This document shows, piece after piece, positions 56,095-64,000 of a stretch of DNA of 64,000 nt; positions within the stretch are counted from its first letter, which is position 1; every line of letters starts with the position of its first letter. Below the pieces are notes generated by a model. That model was not told where the DNA came from. It worked only from the letters and a program-made list of their open reading frames with translations, and did no database searches. The DNA comes from DATBQN01 sp963755825 (GTDB lineage Bacteria; Acidobacteriota; Thermoanaerobaculia; Multivoradales; UBA5704), in contig CAVWLA010000001.1 of NCBI GenBank assembly GCA_963755825.1, positions 1,426,001 through 1,490,000 on the forward strand, given 5' to 3'. The position numbers and the translations under genes were made by a program.

Positions 56095-56871
56095 GTGCCG
56101 ACCATCAAGCCCATCGTCCTGCTCGCCGACAGCCAGCTCCTCTTTCTCCGCGACGAGGCGGGAGCGTTCCTCGAACGGGTGCGGGCGATGCTCAACGACG
56201 ACGAGGCGGAGATCAACCTCTCTCCCAAGGCGGCCTATCTGGGCGCCTCGAACGGCGACGCGCCTGAGTTCTACGACCTCTTCCAGGCGGCGATGGAGTC
56301 GATCCATCTGAAAGACCGCCGGCTGATCCCCGCCGAGCCCTCCGCCGAGGATCTCGCCTACCTCGCCGCGGCGGACCTGATCCTCCTCGCCGGCGGCGAC
56401 ACAGCGCGCGGCTACCGCGCCTTCGAAACGTCGGGGATCAAGGACCGCCTGGTCGAGCGCTACTACGGCGGCGCCCTCCTCCTCGGCATCTCGGCTGGTG
56501 CCGTGCAGCTGGGGATGAAGGGCTGGGACGGCGAGCGCCTCTTCGACACTCTCCGCCTGGTGCCCTTCGTCGTCGACGTCCACGACGAGCCCTCCTGGAG
56601 CGGGCTCCTAAAGGCGGTGCCCAAGGCGGGCGAGTACGCCCGCGGCTTCGGCGTCCCCACCGGCGGCGGCGCCATCTACCACCCCGACTACTCGGTCGAG
56701 CCGGTACGCCATCCGCTGACCGAGGTGTCGCTCGACGAGGAGGGCAACGTGCGCCAGGCCCTGCTCTTCCCCGGCGAGACGGAGACGGTGGAGGGTCCGG
56801 CGGAGCGCGGCGCGGCCGCCATCGGCGAGAAGGCTCCGGCGGCCGATCCCGAGCCCGAGCCGGTCAACTGA
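56095..56871 (+). CDS. S51-type peptidase (cyanophycinase-like)
   Basis: A 258-residue serine peptidase-like protein of family S51. The nucleophile is S133 in LLGISAGAVQLG, and the neighbouring LAGGDTARGYRAF and later FGVPTGGGAIYHPD regions match cyanophycinase/peptidase E proteins. Substrate unknown: no cyanophycin synthetase gene is nearby, so a peptidase E-like dipeptidase role is as likely. Starts with GTG, with AAGGAGAA just upstream. The C-terminal 30 residues are a Glu/Ala/Pro-rich tail. A metallophosphoesterase gene follows 22 bp later. Confidence 0.82.
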   Translation: MPTIKPIVLLADSQLLFLRDEAGAFLERVRAMLNDDEAEINLSPKAAYLGASNGDAPEFYDLFQAAMESIHLKDRRLIPAEPSAEDLAYLAAADLILLAGGDTARGYRAFETSGIKDRLVERYYGGALLLGISAGAVQLGMKGWDGERLFDTLRLVPFVVDVHDEPSWSGLLKAVPKAGEYARGFGVPTGGGAIYHPDYSVEPVRHPLTEVSLDEEGNVRQALLFPGETETVEGPAERGAAAIGEKAPAADPEPEPVN

Positions 56872-56893
56872 TCCCGCGCCGTCCATCCCGCCC

Positions 56894-57727
56894 ATGAAGC
56901 TCTATGCGATCTCCGACCTCCATCTCCGCTACGAGGTCACCCGCCAGGCTCTGCAGTCGCTGCGCCCGCACCCCGACGACTGGCTGATCATCGCCGGCGA
57001 CGTCGGCGAGACCGACCAGCACCTGCGCTTCGCCCTCACCATCCTCGGCCGCCGCTTCGCCAAGCTCCTCTGGGTGCCCGGCAACCACGACCTGTGGACC
57101 GTGCCGCCGCACCCCGGCGAGCCGCGCGGCGTCGCCAAGTACGAGCGCCTGGTCGCCATCTGCCGCGAGCACGGCGTCCTCACCCCGGAGGACCCCTACC
57201 CGGAGTGGAACGGCGAGGGGCCGCGGGCGATCCTGGCGCCGCTCTTCCTGCTCTACGACTACACCTTCCGGCCGGACGACGTGCCGGTCGAGGAGGCGGT
57301 CGAGTGGGCGGCGGAGGAGAACCTGCTCTGCTCGGACGAGGTGCTGCTGCACTTCGACCCCTACCCCAGCCGCCAAGCCTGGTGCGCGGCGCGGGTCGCC
57401 GCCGCCGAGCCGCGCCTGGCCGCCGCCGCGGCGAGCGCGCCGCTCGTCCTCATCAACCACTTTCCGCTGCGCCAGGATCTCGCCGTGCTCCCCCGCATCC
57501 CCCGCTTCTCGATCTGGTGCGGCACCCGGCGGACCGAGGACTGGCACCGCCGCTACCGGGCGCTCGCCGTCGTCTACGGCCACCTCCACATCCGCCGCAC
57601 CGCCCACCGCGACGGCGTCCGCTTCGAGGAGGTGTCGCTCGGCTACCCCAAGGATTGGGACGAGAGCCGCGGCATCGAGCCCTATCTGCGCGAGATCCTG
57701 CCCGGGCCGATCAGCTCCTGGGCCTGA
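56894..57727 (+). CDS. Calcineurin-like metallophosphoesterase
   Basis: A 277-residue two-metal phosphoesterase. All motifs are present in order: DLHL (D-x-H), AGDVGE, PGNHD, INHFPL and YGHLHIRR. There is no signal peptide, so it is cytoplasmic. The substrate is unknown; members of this group act on nucleotides, phosphoproteins or cyclic nucleotides. Co-oriented with the S51 gene and probably co-transcribed. Confidence 0.92.
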   Translation: MKLYAISDLHLRYEVTRQALQSLRPHPDDWLIIAGDVGETDQHLRFALTILGRRFAKLLWVPGNHDLWTVPPHPGEPRGVAKYERLVAICREHGVLTPEDPYPEWNGEGPRAILAPLFLLYDYTFRPDDVPVEEAVEWAAEENLLCSDEVLLHFDPYPSRQAWCAARVAAAEPRLAAAAASAPLVLINHFPLRQDLAVLPRIPRFSIWCGTRRTEDWHRRYRALAVVYGHLHIRRTAHRDGVRFEEVSLGYPKDWDESRGIEPYLREILPGPISSWA

Positions 57728-57745
57728 AACCCCACCTCCCGAAAC

Positions 57746-58267
57746 CTAGCGCCCGAGACCGGGCAGGCCGAGGCCCGGCGGCAGCGGCAGCTTGCCCTTG
57801 TGGACGACCGGGATGCGGACGCCGCCGGTCGCCGGCAGCAGGACGAGGAACTCGGCGTCCACCTCGTAGACCGGGCTGCCGCCGGTGAGCAGATCGCCGA
57901 GCACGTTGCCGAGGTCGCGATAGCGCAGGGTGACCGGCAGCGAGACGGCGGTCTCGGCGTGCCGGAGGAGCTCGATGCGGTCCGCCAGCGAGCCGGAGAG
58001 CAGCGGCTGCCCGTCGACCGACACCTTATAGTCGATGCCGCCGAGCGACAGGCTCACCCGGTTGGGGTTCGCCACCTGGAAGACGAGGTCGAGATGGGCG
58101 CCCTCGCGGCTGACGCCGGTGACCGTGGCGCTCTCCAACCGCACGGTGGGCGGCGCCAGCACCCGCTGCGCGATCGCCGAGCAGCCGGCGAGGGCGGAGA
58201 GGATGGCGAGGGTGACGAGAAGGAGCGGCAGGAAGAAGGGGGCGCGTACGGCACGGCGCTCGGGCAT
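57746..58267 (-). CDS. LEA type 2 family lipoprotein
   Basis: A 173-residue lipoprotein with lipobox ALAGC (C29). The mature part has the LEA14-like beta fold: VRLESATVTGVS, LDLVFQVANPNRVSLSLGGIDYKVSVDG, LSLPVTLRY-like strands and a final VHKGKLPLPPG. Such domains bind or shield partners at membranes; function here is unknown. Start 58267 is the ATG that gives a correct signal peptide. Confidence 0.82.
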   Translation of the reverse strand: MPERRAVRAPFFLPLLLVTLAILSALAGCSAIAQRVLAPPTVRLESATVTGVSREGAHLDLVFQVANPNRVSLSLGGIDYKVSVDGQPLLSGSLADRIELLRHAETAVSLPVTLRYRDLGNVLGDLLTGGSPVYEVDAEFLVLLPATGGVRIPVVHKGKLPLPPGLGLPGLGR

Positions 58268-58317
58268 GCCGAGAGGATAGACCGGTTCGGCCGCGCCTCG
58301 ACAGCCGCGAGCCGGCC

Positions 58318-60195
58318 TCACTCGGCCGGGACGCTCGGCAACGGTGCCGTTCTCTCCGCCGGCGGGCCGGGTCTCTTGCGGCCGTACTTCGCCAGACGCT
58401 GGGCGATGACGGTCTCTTCGGCGAGGAGGCCCATCAAGGCCATGGTGAGGGCCTGCTCGCTCCGATAGTCGCGGTCGAGCTCCTCCTCGGGAATCTCGCG
58501 GGTGAGCTTCTGCGAGTGCGCCACCTTGCAGGTGGCGATCTCGCCGAATACCTGGCGCACCGTCGCCGCGACCTCGTCCGCGTAGACATCGGCATACTGG
58601 TCCTGATGGTGCTCGACGATCTCCTGGAGGATCGGCGAGTCGACGTTGAGGAGCACGGTGGGGCCGTCGGGATCGTGCGGCGCCCAGAGGGCGAGATGCC
58701 ACGGCTCCTCGAACTCGTCGCGGTGAGCGAGCCGATAGCGCGGCACGTCGACGCGCGCCTCGCGCTCGCGGGCGCCGTCCGGTCCCTGCGGCCGGGCCCG
58801 CTTGGCGAGCTGCTTCGCCGCCTTCGCGCGCCGCCGCCGCCGACCCTCCTCGCGCGGCTGCGGTTCGCCGCCGACCTCCGCCTCGGCCGCGGTGAGCGTC
58901 GCCGGCTCGCCCTGCGCGGCATCCGCGATCGGCAGCCTCACTGTCCAGCGGCGGCCGAAGCGGTCCTGCAGGCGCCGCCGATACTCCTCGTCCTCGACCG
59001 AGCCGGTCGCACCGCCGCGCGCCTGCCGGATCGCCTGGAGGATGGCGTCCGGCATCCGCTGCGCGAACTCGAAGCCCCACTCGGAGAGCGGGATCTCCAC
59101 CCCTTTCTCGCCGTCACCGGTGAAGATCAAACGGTTGCGGCTCTGGTCCGGGTGGATTCCCCAGGGGGCCTTGCCGGGCCGGTAGTGCTGCGGCTCGAGC
59201 ACGATGGTCAGGTTCTGCTGCACCTGGTTCTCGATGACTCCGAACCAGCGGAAGTGCGCCTTGTGCGAGGTGAGGTGGAAGAGCTCGTCGCCGTAGCGCA
59301 CGGCGAGATAGCCGCCGCGCTTGGCGAAGGTTTCGATCTCCGGACGCTCTCCTTCCCAGAGGTACCACTCCGCCGCAACGCGGCCGTCGGCGAGGGGGAT
59401 GACGCCGCCGGCGCGGAGCTTTCCCGCCGCCGCCGGGACATCGGTCAGATAGTGCCGGGCGCCGGCGATGGCGCGGCGGCCGCGGCCGCGACGAAGCTCG
59501 GCGGCCTCGGCGGGTGGCGGCGGCACCTGCGCCTTGCGCAGCTCGTCGACCCGGACCTCGACCTGGGTGAGGTCCCAGAAGCGGCTGTTGAGATAGATCG
59601 ACAGCCCTTTGATCCCCTTCTCGCCGCCGGCGGTGTTGCCGAGGAGCGTGTGCGGATGCTCGCGGCTGCCGAGGAGGACGACGACGGTGCCGTGCGCGCC
59701 GATCCAGTCCGGCTTGACCTCCGCCCAGTCGTAGCCATCGACGACTCCAGGCTCGATGACGCAGCTCTTGCCATCGTCGGTGTCGAACTCGACGAGCTCG
59801 AAGTCGCCCGCCTCCGGCTCCAGCACGATCCAGATCATGGCGCCCTTGCCGCGCTTGTAGGAAAGGACGACGACGCCTTCAGGGTTCCAGGGAAGCGTCG
59901 CGATCTTGGCGCCGACGCCGAAGTTCTCGTGCAGGCCGCCGATCCGCTTGGCGCCTTCGCCGAGGGTGGAAAAGAAGCGCAGCAGCTCGCGCCGGTCCAT
60001 GCCGCTGCCGTCGTCGGCCACCGTGCGGCGCCAAACGCCGAGTCCGCGCGCCGCCTGCCAATCGATGCCGAATTCGATCCGGCGGGCGTGGGCCTCAAGG
60101 GCGTTCCTCAGCAGCTCGCGGGCCCATTGATAGTTGCCGCAGGCCTCGAACATCCGGTTGACGAAATTCGAGGCTCCGGCGATGCTGAGCTTCAT
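58318..60195 (-). CDS. GHKL-type ATPase of unknown function
   Basis: A 625-residue soluble protein with an N-terminal GHKL (HSP90/MutL/gyrase B-like) ATP-binding fold: N-box E27xxxN31 in ARELLRNALEAHARR, G1 box DDGSGMD (about 61-67) and G2 box FGVGAKIAT (about 92-100). A middle domain (about 150-420) follows, then a basic linker REEGRRRRRAKAAKQLAKRARP (about 450-475) and a C-terminal helical domain. There is no kinase H-box or receiver, so it is not a histidine kinase. It is a stand-alone chaperone- or MORC-like ATPase with unknown clients, divergent from the UbiB gene. Confidence 0.75.
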   Translation of the reverse strand: MKLSIAGASNFVNRMFEACGNYQWARELLRNALEAHARRIEFGIDWQAARGLGVWRRTVADDGSGMDRRELLRFFSTLGEGAKRIGGLHENFGVGAKIATLPWNPEGVVVLSYKRGKGAMIWIVLEPEAGDFELVEFDTDDGKSCVIEPGVVDGYDWAEVKPDWIGAHGTVVVLLGSREHPHTLLGNTAGGEKGIKGLSIYLNSRFWDLTQVEVRVDELRKAQVPPPPAEAAELRRGRGRRAIAGARHYLTDVPAAAGKLRAGGVIPLADGRVAAEWYLWEGERPEIETFAKRGGYLAVRYGDELFHLTSHKAHFRWFGVIENQVQQNLTIVLEPQHYRPGKAPWGIHPDQSRNRLIFTGDGEKGVEIPLSEWGFEFAQRMPDAILQAIRQARGGATGSVEDEEYRRRLQDRFGRRWTVRLPIADAAQGEPATLTAAEAEVGGEPQPREEGRRRRRAKAAKQLAKRARPQGPDGAREREARVDVPRYRLAHRDEFEEPWHLALWAPHDPDGPTVLLNVDSPILQEIVEHHQDQYADVYADEVAATVRQVFGEIATCKVAHSQKLTREIPEEELDRDYRSEQALTMALMGLLAEETVIAQRLAKYGRKRPGPPAERTAPLPSVPAE

Positions 60196-60349
60196 CCCGG
60201 TGTCCTCCGGTCGCTCCCGCCGGCGCGAGGTCGCTGGTCTCCGTCACGAGCGCCCTGGAAGGCTCGACGTTAGCACAGCGCCAGAGCCGAGCCCGCCGGC
60301 CAAGTCTCATATTTCCCGCGACCTACGCCGCGGAGATACACTCAACCGC

Positions 60350-62137
60350 GTGATCGGGACCGAGCGCCGGGTGGAGGGGCCGGAAGGGGCCGCGGCTGGT
60401 TCGCCGCCGCCCGCGGCGGTGGTGCCAGTCGACGCAGACGCCCCGGCGCTGGCGGCGGACGCCGCGCCGGCGGGGTTCGAGCTGATGAAGGACGTGCCGC
60501 CGCCGGGGCTGCTGCGGCGCTTCTTCACCATCCATCGGCATTTCTTCGGCCTCCTCTTCGGCGGCCTCACGGCGCACGTGCAGGAGGGGGTGGCGCTCGG
60601 CAAGGGGCGGGGGCTCCGCCTCCTCTTCCAGCTCGAGCGGCTGATCGCCTGGCTGGTGCGGCCGTTCCTCGCCCGCGACCTGCACGACCGGCCGTTCCCG
60701 GTGCAGCTGCGGCGGCGGCTGGAGATCCTCGGGCCGACCTACATAAAGCTCGGCCAGATCCTGGCGCTGCGCCAGGACCTCCTCCCCGCGGCCATCACCG
60801 AGGAGCTCAAGAACCTCCTCGACCGCCTGCCGGTGGTCTCCTTCCCGCGCTACCTCGGCCTCATCGAGAAGGACCTCAAGCGCCCGGTCGGCGCGATGTT
60901 CTCGTGGATCGATCCGCAGCCGACCGGCTCCGCCTCGATCGCCCAGATCCACCGCGCCACGACGCTCGAGGGCGCCTCGGTCATCCTCAAGGTGGTCAAG
61001 CCGGGCATCCGCGAGACCCTCGACCGCGATGCGCTGCTGCTCCGCATGCTGGGGGTGGCGCTGCAGCGGTTCCTGCCGCGCTACCAGCCGAAGCGGGTGA
61101 TCAGCGAGTTCGTCGAGTACACCCGGCGCGAGGTCGACCTCGGCCGCGAGGCCGACGCCGCGGAGACCTTCGCCGCCAACTTCGCCGACCGCGAGGGCAT
61201 CGTTTTCCCGCGCATCTACCGGCAATACAGCGGCCGCGGCGTGCTCACCATGGAGTTCCTCGACGGCTTCAAGCCGAGCGCGCCGGAGGCCCTCGAGCTC
61301 TCCGACGCCGACCGCGATCGGCTGATCGACCTCGGCGCCGAGGCGATCATCCGCATGCTCTACAAGGACGGCTTCTTCCACGCCGACCTCCACCCCGGCA
61401 ACCTCCTCGTGCTGCCCGACCACGGCGACAGCCCGGTGCCCTGGCCGCGCCTCGGCTTCATCGACCTCGGAATGGTCGGCCGCTTCGACGAGGAGCTGCG
61501 GCGGACGCTCCTCTACTACTACTACGCGCTGGTGATGGGCGACGCCGAGGGCGCCGCGCGCTATCTCGCCGACGTCGCCCTGGCCTCGCCGGGCGCCGAC
61601 CCGGACGGCTTCCGCCGCGAGGTCACCGAGATCCTCCACCGCTGGAACCGCAACGCCAACTTCCGCACCTTCTCGCTCGCTCAGCTCATCCTGCAGTCGG
61701 TGAACCTCGGCGCCCAGCACCGCATGTATTTCCCCGTCGAGATGGTGCTCATGGTCAAGGCGCTGGTGACCTTCGAGGGGGTCGGCCAGATCCTCAAGCC
61801 GAACCTCGACGTCGCCGCGGTGTCGCAGGCGCACGCCGACAAGCTCTTCCGCCAGCAGTTCAACCCCGTCAACCTCGCCCGCCAGCTGCTGCGCAGCGCC
61901 CCCGAGATCCTCGAGGCGCTGAGCAAGGCGCCGTCGGTCATCACCGAGGGGGTGCGCCTCCTCCAGCAGAGCTCGCGGCGGGTGCCGGAGAACCCCTTCC
62001 GCGGCCTCCGCGGCACCATCTTCGGCGGCTTCTGCCTGGTCGCCGGCGCTGTCCTCGCCGGCGCTCACGGTCCCTGGCCGGTGTGGGGGGCGCTCTTCGC
62101 CCTCGGCATTCTGACCGCTCTCTCGCGAGGCCGCTGA
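60350..62137 (+). CDS. ABC1/UbiB family atypical kinase
   Basis: A 595-residue UbiB/ADCK-family protein, needed in many bacteria for ubiquinone or isoprenoid lipid metabolism. The defining KxGQ motif is YIKLGQILALRQDLLP, the Ala/Gly loop GSASIAQIHRA, ATP-binding Lys in VILKVVKPG, and the catalytic residues FFHADLHPGN and FIDLGMVGR. Two C-terminal membrane helices sit at about 555-590. GTG 60350 is chosen as the first in-frame start clear of the divergent GHKL gene; it lacks a strong Shine-Dalgarno, so the exact start is uncertain. It is 3 bp from the acyltransferase gene. Confidence 0.9.
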   Translation: MIGTERRVEGPEGAAAGSPPPAAVVPVDADAPALAADAAPAGFELMKDVPPPGLLRRFFTIHRHFFGLLFGGLTAHVQEGVALGKGRGLRLLFQLERLIAWLVRPFLARDLHDRPFPVQLRRRLEILGPTYIKLGQILALRQDLLPAAITEELKNLLDRLPVVSFPRYLGLIEKDLKRPVGAMFSWIDPQPTGSASIAQIHRATTLEGASVILKVVKPGIRETLDRDALLLRMLGVALQRFLPRYQPKRVISEFVEYTRREVDLGREADAAETFAANFADREGIVFPRIYRQYSGRGVLTMEFLDGFKPSAPEALELSDADRDRLIDLGAEAIIRMLYKDGFFHADLHPGNLLVLPDHGDSPVPWPRLGFIDLGMVGRFDEELRRTLLYYYYALVMGDAEGAARYLADVALASPGADPDGFRREVTEILHRWNRNANFRTFSLAQLILQSVNLGAQHRMYFPVEMVLMVKALVTFEGVGQILKPNLDVAAVSQAHADKLFRQQFNPVNLARQLLRSAPEILEALSKAPSVITEGVRLLQQSSRRVPENPFRGLRGTIFGGFCLVAGAVLAGAHGPWPVWGALFALGILTALSRGR

Positions 62138-62140
62138 GCC

Positions 62141-63301
62141 ATGCCGCCGCGCGAGCCGTCCGATCCCTTCGATCCCGAATACTCGACGAGCGTCATGGAG
62201 GAGCTGCTGGGGCCGATCGTCCACAGCTACTTCCGGCCGCGCCTGCTGGGCGGCGAGCGCATCCCCGCCGACGGGCCGCTCATCCTCGCCCCCAACCACA
62301 GCGGCAACTCGTTCCCCTATGACGGCATGGTGCTCGACGGCCTGCTCTGGCAGCGCGCCGGCCTCGCGCCGGAGCGCAAGTTCCGCTCCGTCTTCGAGAA
62401 GGAGCTCGCGGTCACCTGGTGGATGCGGCCCTTCGGCATCGACAACTTCTGGCGGCGCGGCGGCGGCGTCGATCTCACCTTCGACAATTTCGATCGCCTG
62501 CTCGCCCGCGGCGAGCGCATCCTCTACTACCCGGAGGGGGTGCCGGGGATCGGCAAGGGCTTCTTCCACCGCTACGAGCTGCAGCGCTTCTCGACGAGCT
62601 TCGTCATCCTCGCCGCGCGCCACGGCGCCACGGTGCTGCCGGTCTCCATCGTCAACGCCGAGTGGTCGATCCCCTTCTGCTTCACCTGGAAGCCGCTCGA
62701 CCGCCTGGTGCAGGCGCTCCTCCACATCCCCTTCCTGCCGCTGCCGGCGGCGCCCCTCGGCATCCTCTTCCCGTGGATGTGGTACCTGACTCTCCCGGCG
62801 CGGATGATCTTCGTCGTCGGCGAGCCGCTCGACATGCGCGCCCTCCTCGCCGAGCAGGGCGTCGCCGATCTCGACGATCCCGACCGCGCACGGCTGCGCG
62901 CCGCGGCGGACGCCGTGCGGGCGCGCTGCCAGGAGGATCTCGACCGCGCCGTCGCCCGCTATGGCAAGCGGCCGTTCGAGGCGCGCTCGCTCGTCCGCCG
63001 GCTGTGGCGGAACCGCCGCCGGCTCCTCGCCCTCACCCCCCTCGGCTGGCCGCTCACCTTCGTGCGCCACGAGCGCGACCGCCGCCGGCCGCCGGCGGCG
63101 AGCCGCCTCGGCGCCATCTGCCGCGACCTCGACCTCGCCGCCTTCTACCTGCCCCTCGGCTGGCCGCTCCTCACCCTCTTCCGCCGCCTCCGCCGGCCGC
63201 CCTACGGCTTCCGCGGCCTCTCCCGCGCGGAGCGCGACGAGCGCGAGGGCAACTACCACTGGCATCTGAAGGATCGCCCGCTGCCGCCTCGGCCGCGGTA
63301 G
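62141..63301 (+). CDS. 1-acyl-glycerol-3-phosphate acyltransferase-like protein
   Basis: A 386-residue PlsC-superfamily acyltransferase. The catalytic block is APNHSGNSFPYDGMV; the His and Asp are spaced as in the hemolysin-like group rather than the strict HX4D. The second block is YYPEGVPG (acceptor site), and KGFFHRYELQRFSTSF and ATVLPVSIVNAEWS follow. It likely acylates a lysophospholipid or a related lipid at the inner membrane. Starts 3 bp after the UbiB stop, so the pair is co-transcribed, hinting at a membrane-lipid theme. Confidence 0.87.
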   Translation: MPPREPSDPFDPEYSTSVMEELLGPIVHSYFRPRLLGGERIPADGPLILAPNHSGNSFPYDGMVLDGLLWQRAGLAPERKFRSVFEKELAVTWWMRPFGIDNFWRRGGGVDLTFDNFDRLLARGERILYYPEGVPGIGKGFFHRYELQRFSTSFVILAARHGATVLPVSIVNAEWSIPFCFTWKPLDRLVQALLHIPFLPLPAAPLGILFPWMWYLTLPARMIFVVGEPLDMRALLAEQGVADLDDPDRARLRAAADAVRARCQEDLDRAVARYGKRPFEARSLVRRLWRNRRRLLALTPLGWPLTFVRHERDRRRPPAASRLGAICRDLDLAAFYLPLGWPLLTLFRRLRRPPYGFRGLSRAERDEREGNYHWHLKDRPLPPRPR

Positions 63302-63385
63302 AATTCGCCTCACCACGACGTCAAGCAGCCGGCACGACGGGCGCGATGGCGCCCGGACCGTGGCGGCACCACCGGAGGTGATTCG

Positions 63386-64000
63386 ATGTTTCGGCTGCCC
63401 TGCCGCGCACCGCGCGCCGTCCTCGCCACCCTGCTCGCCGGGCTCCTCGCCGGGCTTCTCGCCGCGTCGTCGCTCGCCGCGCAGCCGGCCTTCCGGGTGA
63501 AGGACCTCAACCCGTCGACCGCCACCGGCGGCACCGGCCTCTCGTTCTTCGGCAGCGAATTCGTCGAGATGGGCGGCATGGTCTTCTTCACCGCCGACGA
63601 CGGCATCCACGGCATCGAGCTGTGGCGGACGGACGGCACCGCCGCCGGCACCGTGCTGCTCAAGGACATCTGCCCCGGCATCTGCGCCGGGCTCCCCGCC
63701 TCGCTCACCGTCGCCGGCACGACGCTCTACTTCGCCGCCGACGACGGCGCCCACGGCCGCGAGCTGTGGAAGAGCGACGGCACCGCCGCCGGCACCGTCC
63801 TGGTGAAGGACATCCAGCCCGGCCTCAACGGCTCGGGGCCCTACTGGATCTCGCTGGTCAACGGCATCGTCCTCTTCGCCGCCGACGACGGCGTCCACGG
63901 CCTCGAGCTGTGGACGACGGACGGCACCGCCGCCGGCACCGCCCTCTTCGCCGACATCAACGCCGGCGCCGGCAGCTCGTTCGTCAGCGTGCTGGGGTCG
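63386..64000 (+). CDS. ELWxxDGT-repeat secreted protein, N-terminal part
   Basis: First 205 codons of a gene that runs off the right edge. A signal peptide (about residues 1-32) precedes beta-propeller-like repeats with the motif ELWxxDGTxAGT at about residues 78, 126 and 173, roughly 48 residues apart, as in extracellular repeat proteins of Acidobacteriota. GGAGGT lies just before the ATG. The C-terminus is missing, so a sorting signal (for example IPTLxxWG-CTERM) cannot be checked. Role: probably surface or extracellular. Confidence 0.85.
   Translation, partial: MFRLPCRAPRAVLATLLAGLLAGLLAASSLAAQPAFRVKDLNPSTATGGTGLSFFGSEFVEMGGMVFFTADDGIHGIELWRTDGTAAGTVLLKDICPGICAGLPASLTVAGTTLYFAADDGAHGRELWKSDGTAAGTVLVKDIQPGLNGSGPYWISLVNGIVLFAADDGVHGLELWTTDGTAAGTALFADINAGAGSSFVSVLGS

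Noticed and set aside
60323..63898. 1191-residue open frame on the minus strand
   Set aside because: Antisense to the UbiB kinase, acyltransferase and ELWxxDGT genes; low-complexity shadow.

Overview
The window is a gene-dense, very GC-rich piece of bacterial chromosome. The lineage is most likely Acidobacteriota, plausibly the Thermoanaerobaculia. The pointers are a stand-alone FtsX/MacB-type permease of the kind called acidobacterial duplicated orphan permease (5239-7704), an exosortase H locus, and an ELWxxDGT-repeat secreted protein at the right edge. This placement is inferred from gene content, not from a marker phylogeny. I see no tRNA, no insertion sequence, no prophage block and no CRISPR array. 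Almost everything is housekeeping or envelope biology, packed with 1-4 bp start/stop overlaps.

Layout. 1-5001 (minus): a chain of six genes, glycosyltransferase GT4, small membrane protein, glycosyltransferase GT2, site-2-type metalloprotease, trpS and scpA (cut by the left edge). 5239-9554: ADOP-type permease, a cyclic-nucleotide-binding/FHA fusion and an LD-carboxypeptidase. 9633-10030: the RNase P RNA gene rnpB, clearly recognisable. 10059-16311: J-domain/TPR-like protein, a secreted DUF4214-like protein, two tandem TPM-domain proteins, arfB, a lipoprotein, a zinc-binding protein, a DinB-fold protein and a 72-residue membrane protein. 16311-18053: an acyl-CoA mutase large subunit with isobutyryl-type active-site residues. 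18362-26941: peptidyl-prolyl isomerase lipoprotein, rmuC, a 15-copy 21-bp tandem array, an endolysin-like GH19 enzyme, two acyl-CoA dehydrogenases and a membrane GGDEF/EAL protein.

27052-39037: DEAD-box helicase, second DinB-fold protein, a large membrane-embedded patatin, M23 peptidase, inositol monophosphatase, a GH113-like glycosidase, then a three-gene plus-strand unit (GT2, NAD-dependent epimerase, MFS). 39087-41949: the pyrimidine operon pyrR-pyrB-pyrC with overlapping junctions. 42096-44482: thrB and thrC for threonine synthesis. 44568-45816: exosortase H and its companion membrane protein. 45762-51596: a membrane glycosyltransferase-like protein and the full-length smc ATPase, partner of the scpA at the left edge. 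51607-64000: DMT and Ca2+/H+ transporters, PIN-PhoH protein, LOG-family protein, S51-like peptidase, metallophosphoesterase, LEA-type lipoprotein, a GHKL ATPase of unknown function, UbiB-like kinase, acyltransferase, and the start of the ELWxxDGT protein.

The most interesting items are the mutase active site (F109/Q228), the higher-order 21-bp repeat array, the exosortase H locus with a possible substrate at the window edge, the orphan GHKL ATPase, and a promoter that overlaps the longest pyrR reading frame and moves its start. I did not find a convincing wholly new multi-gene system.
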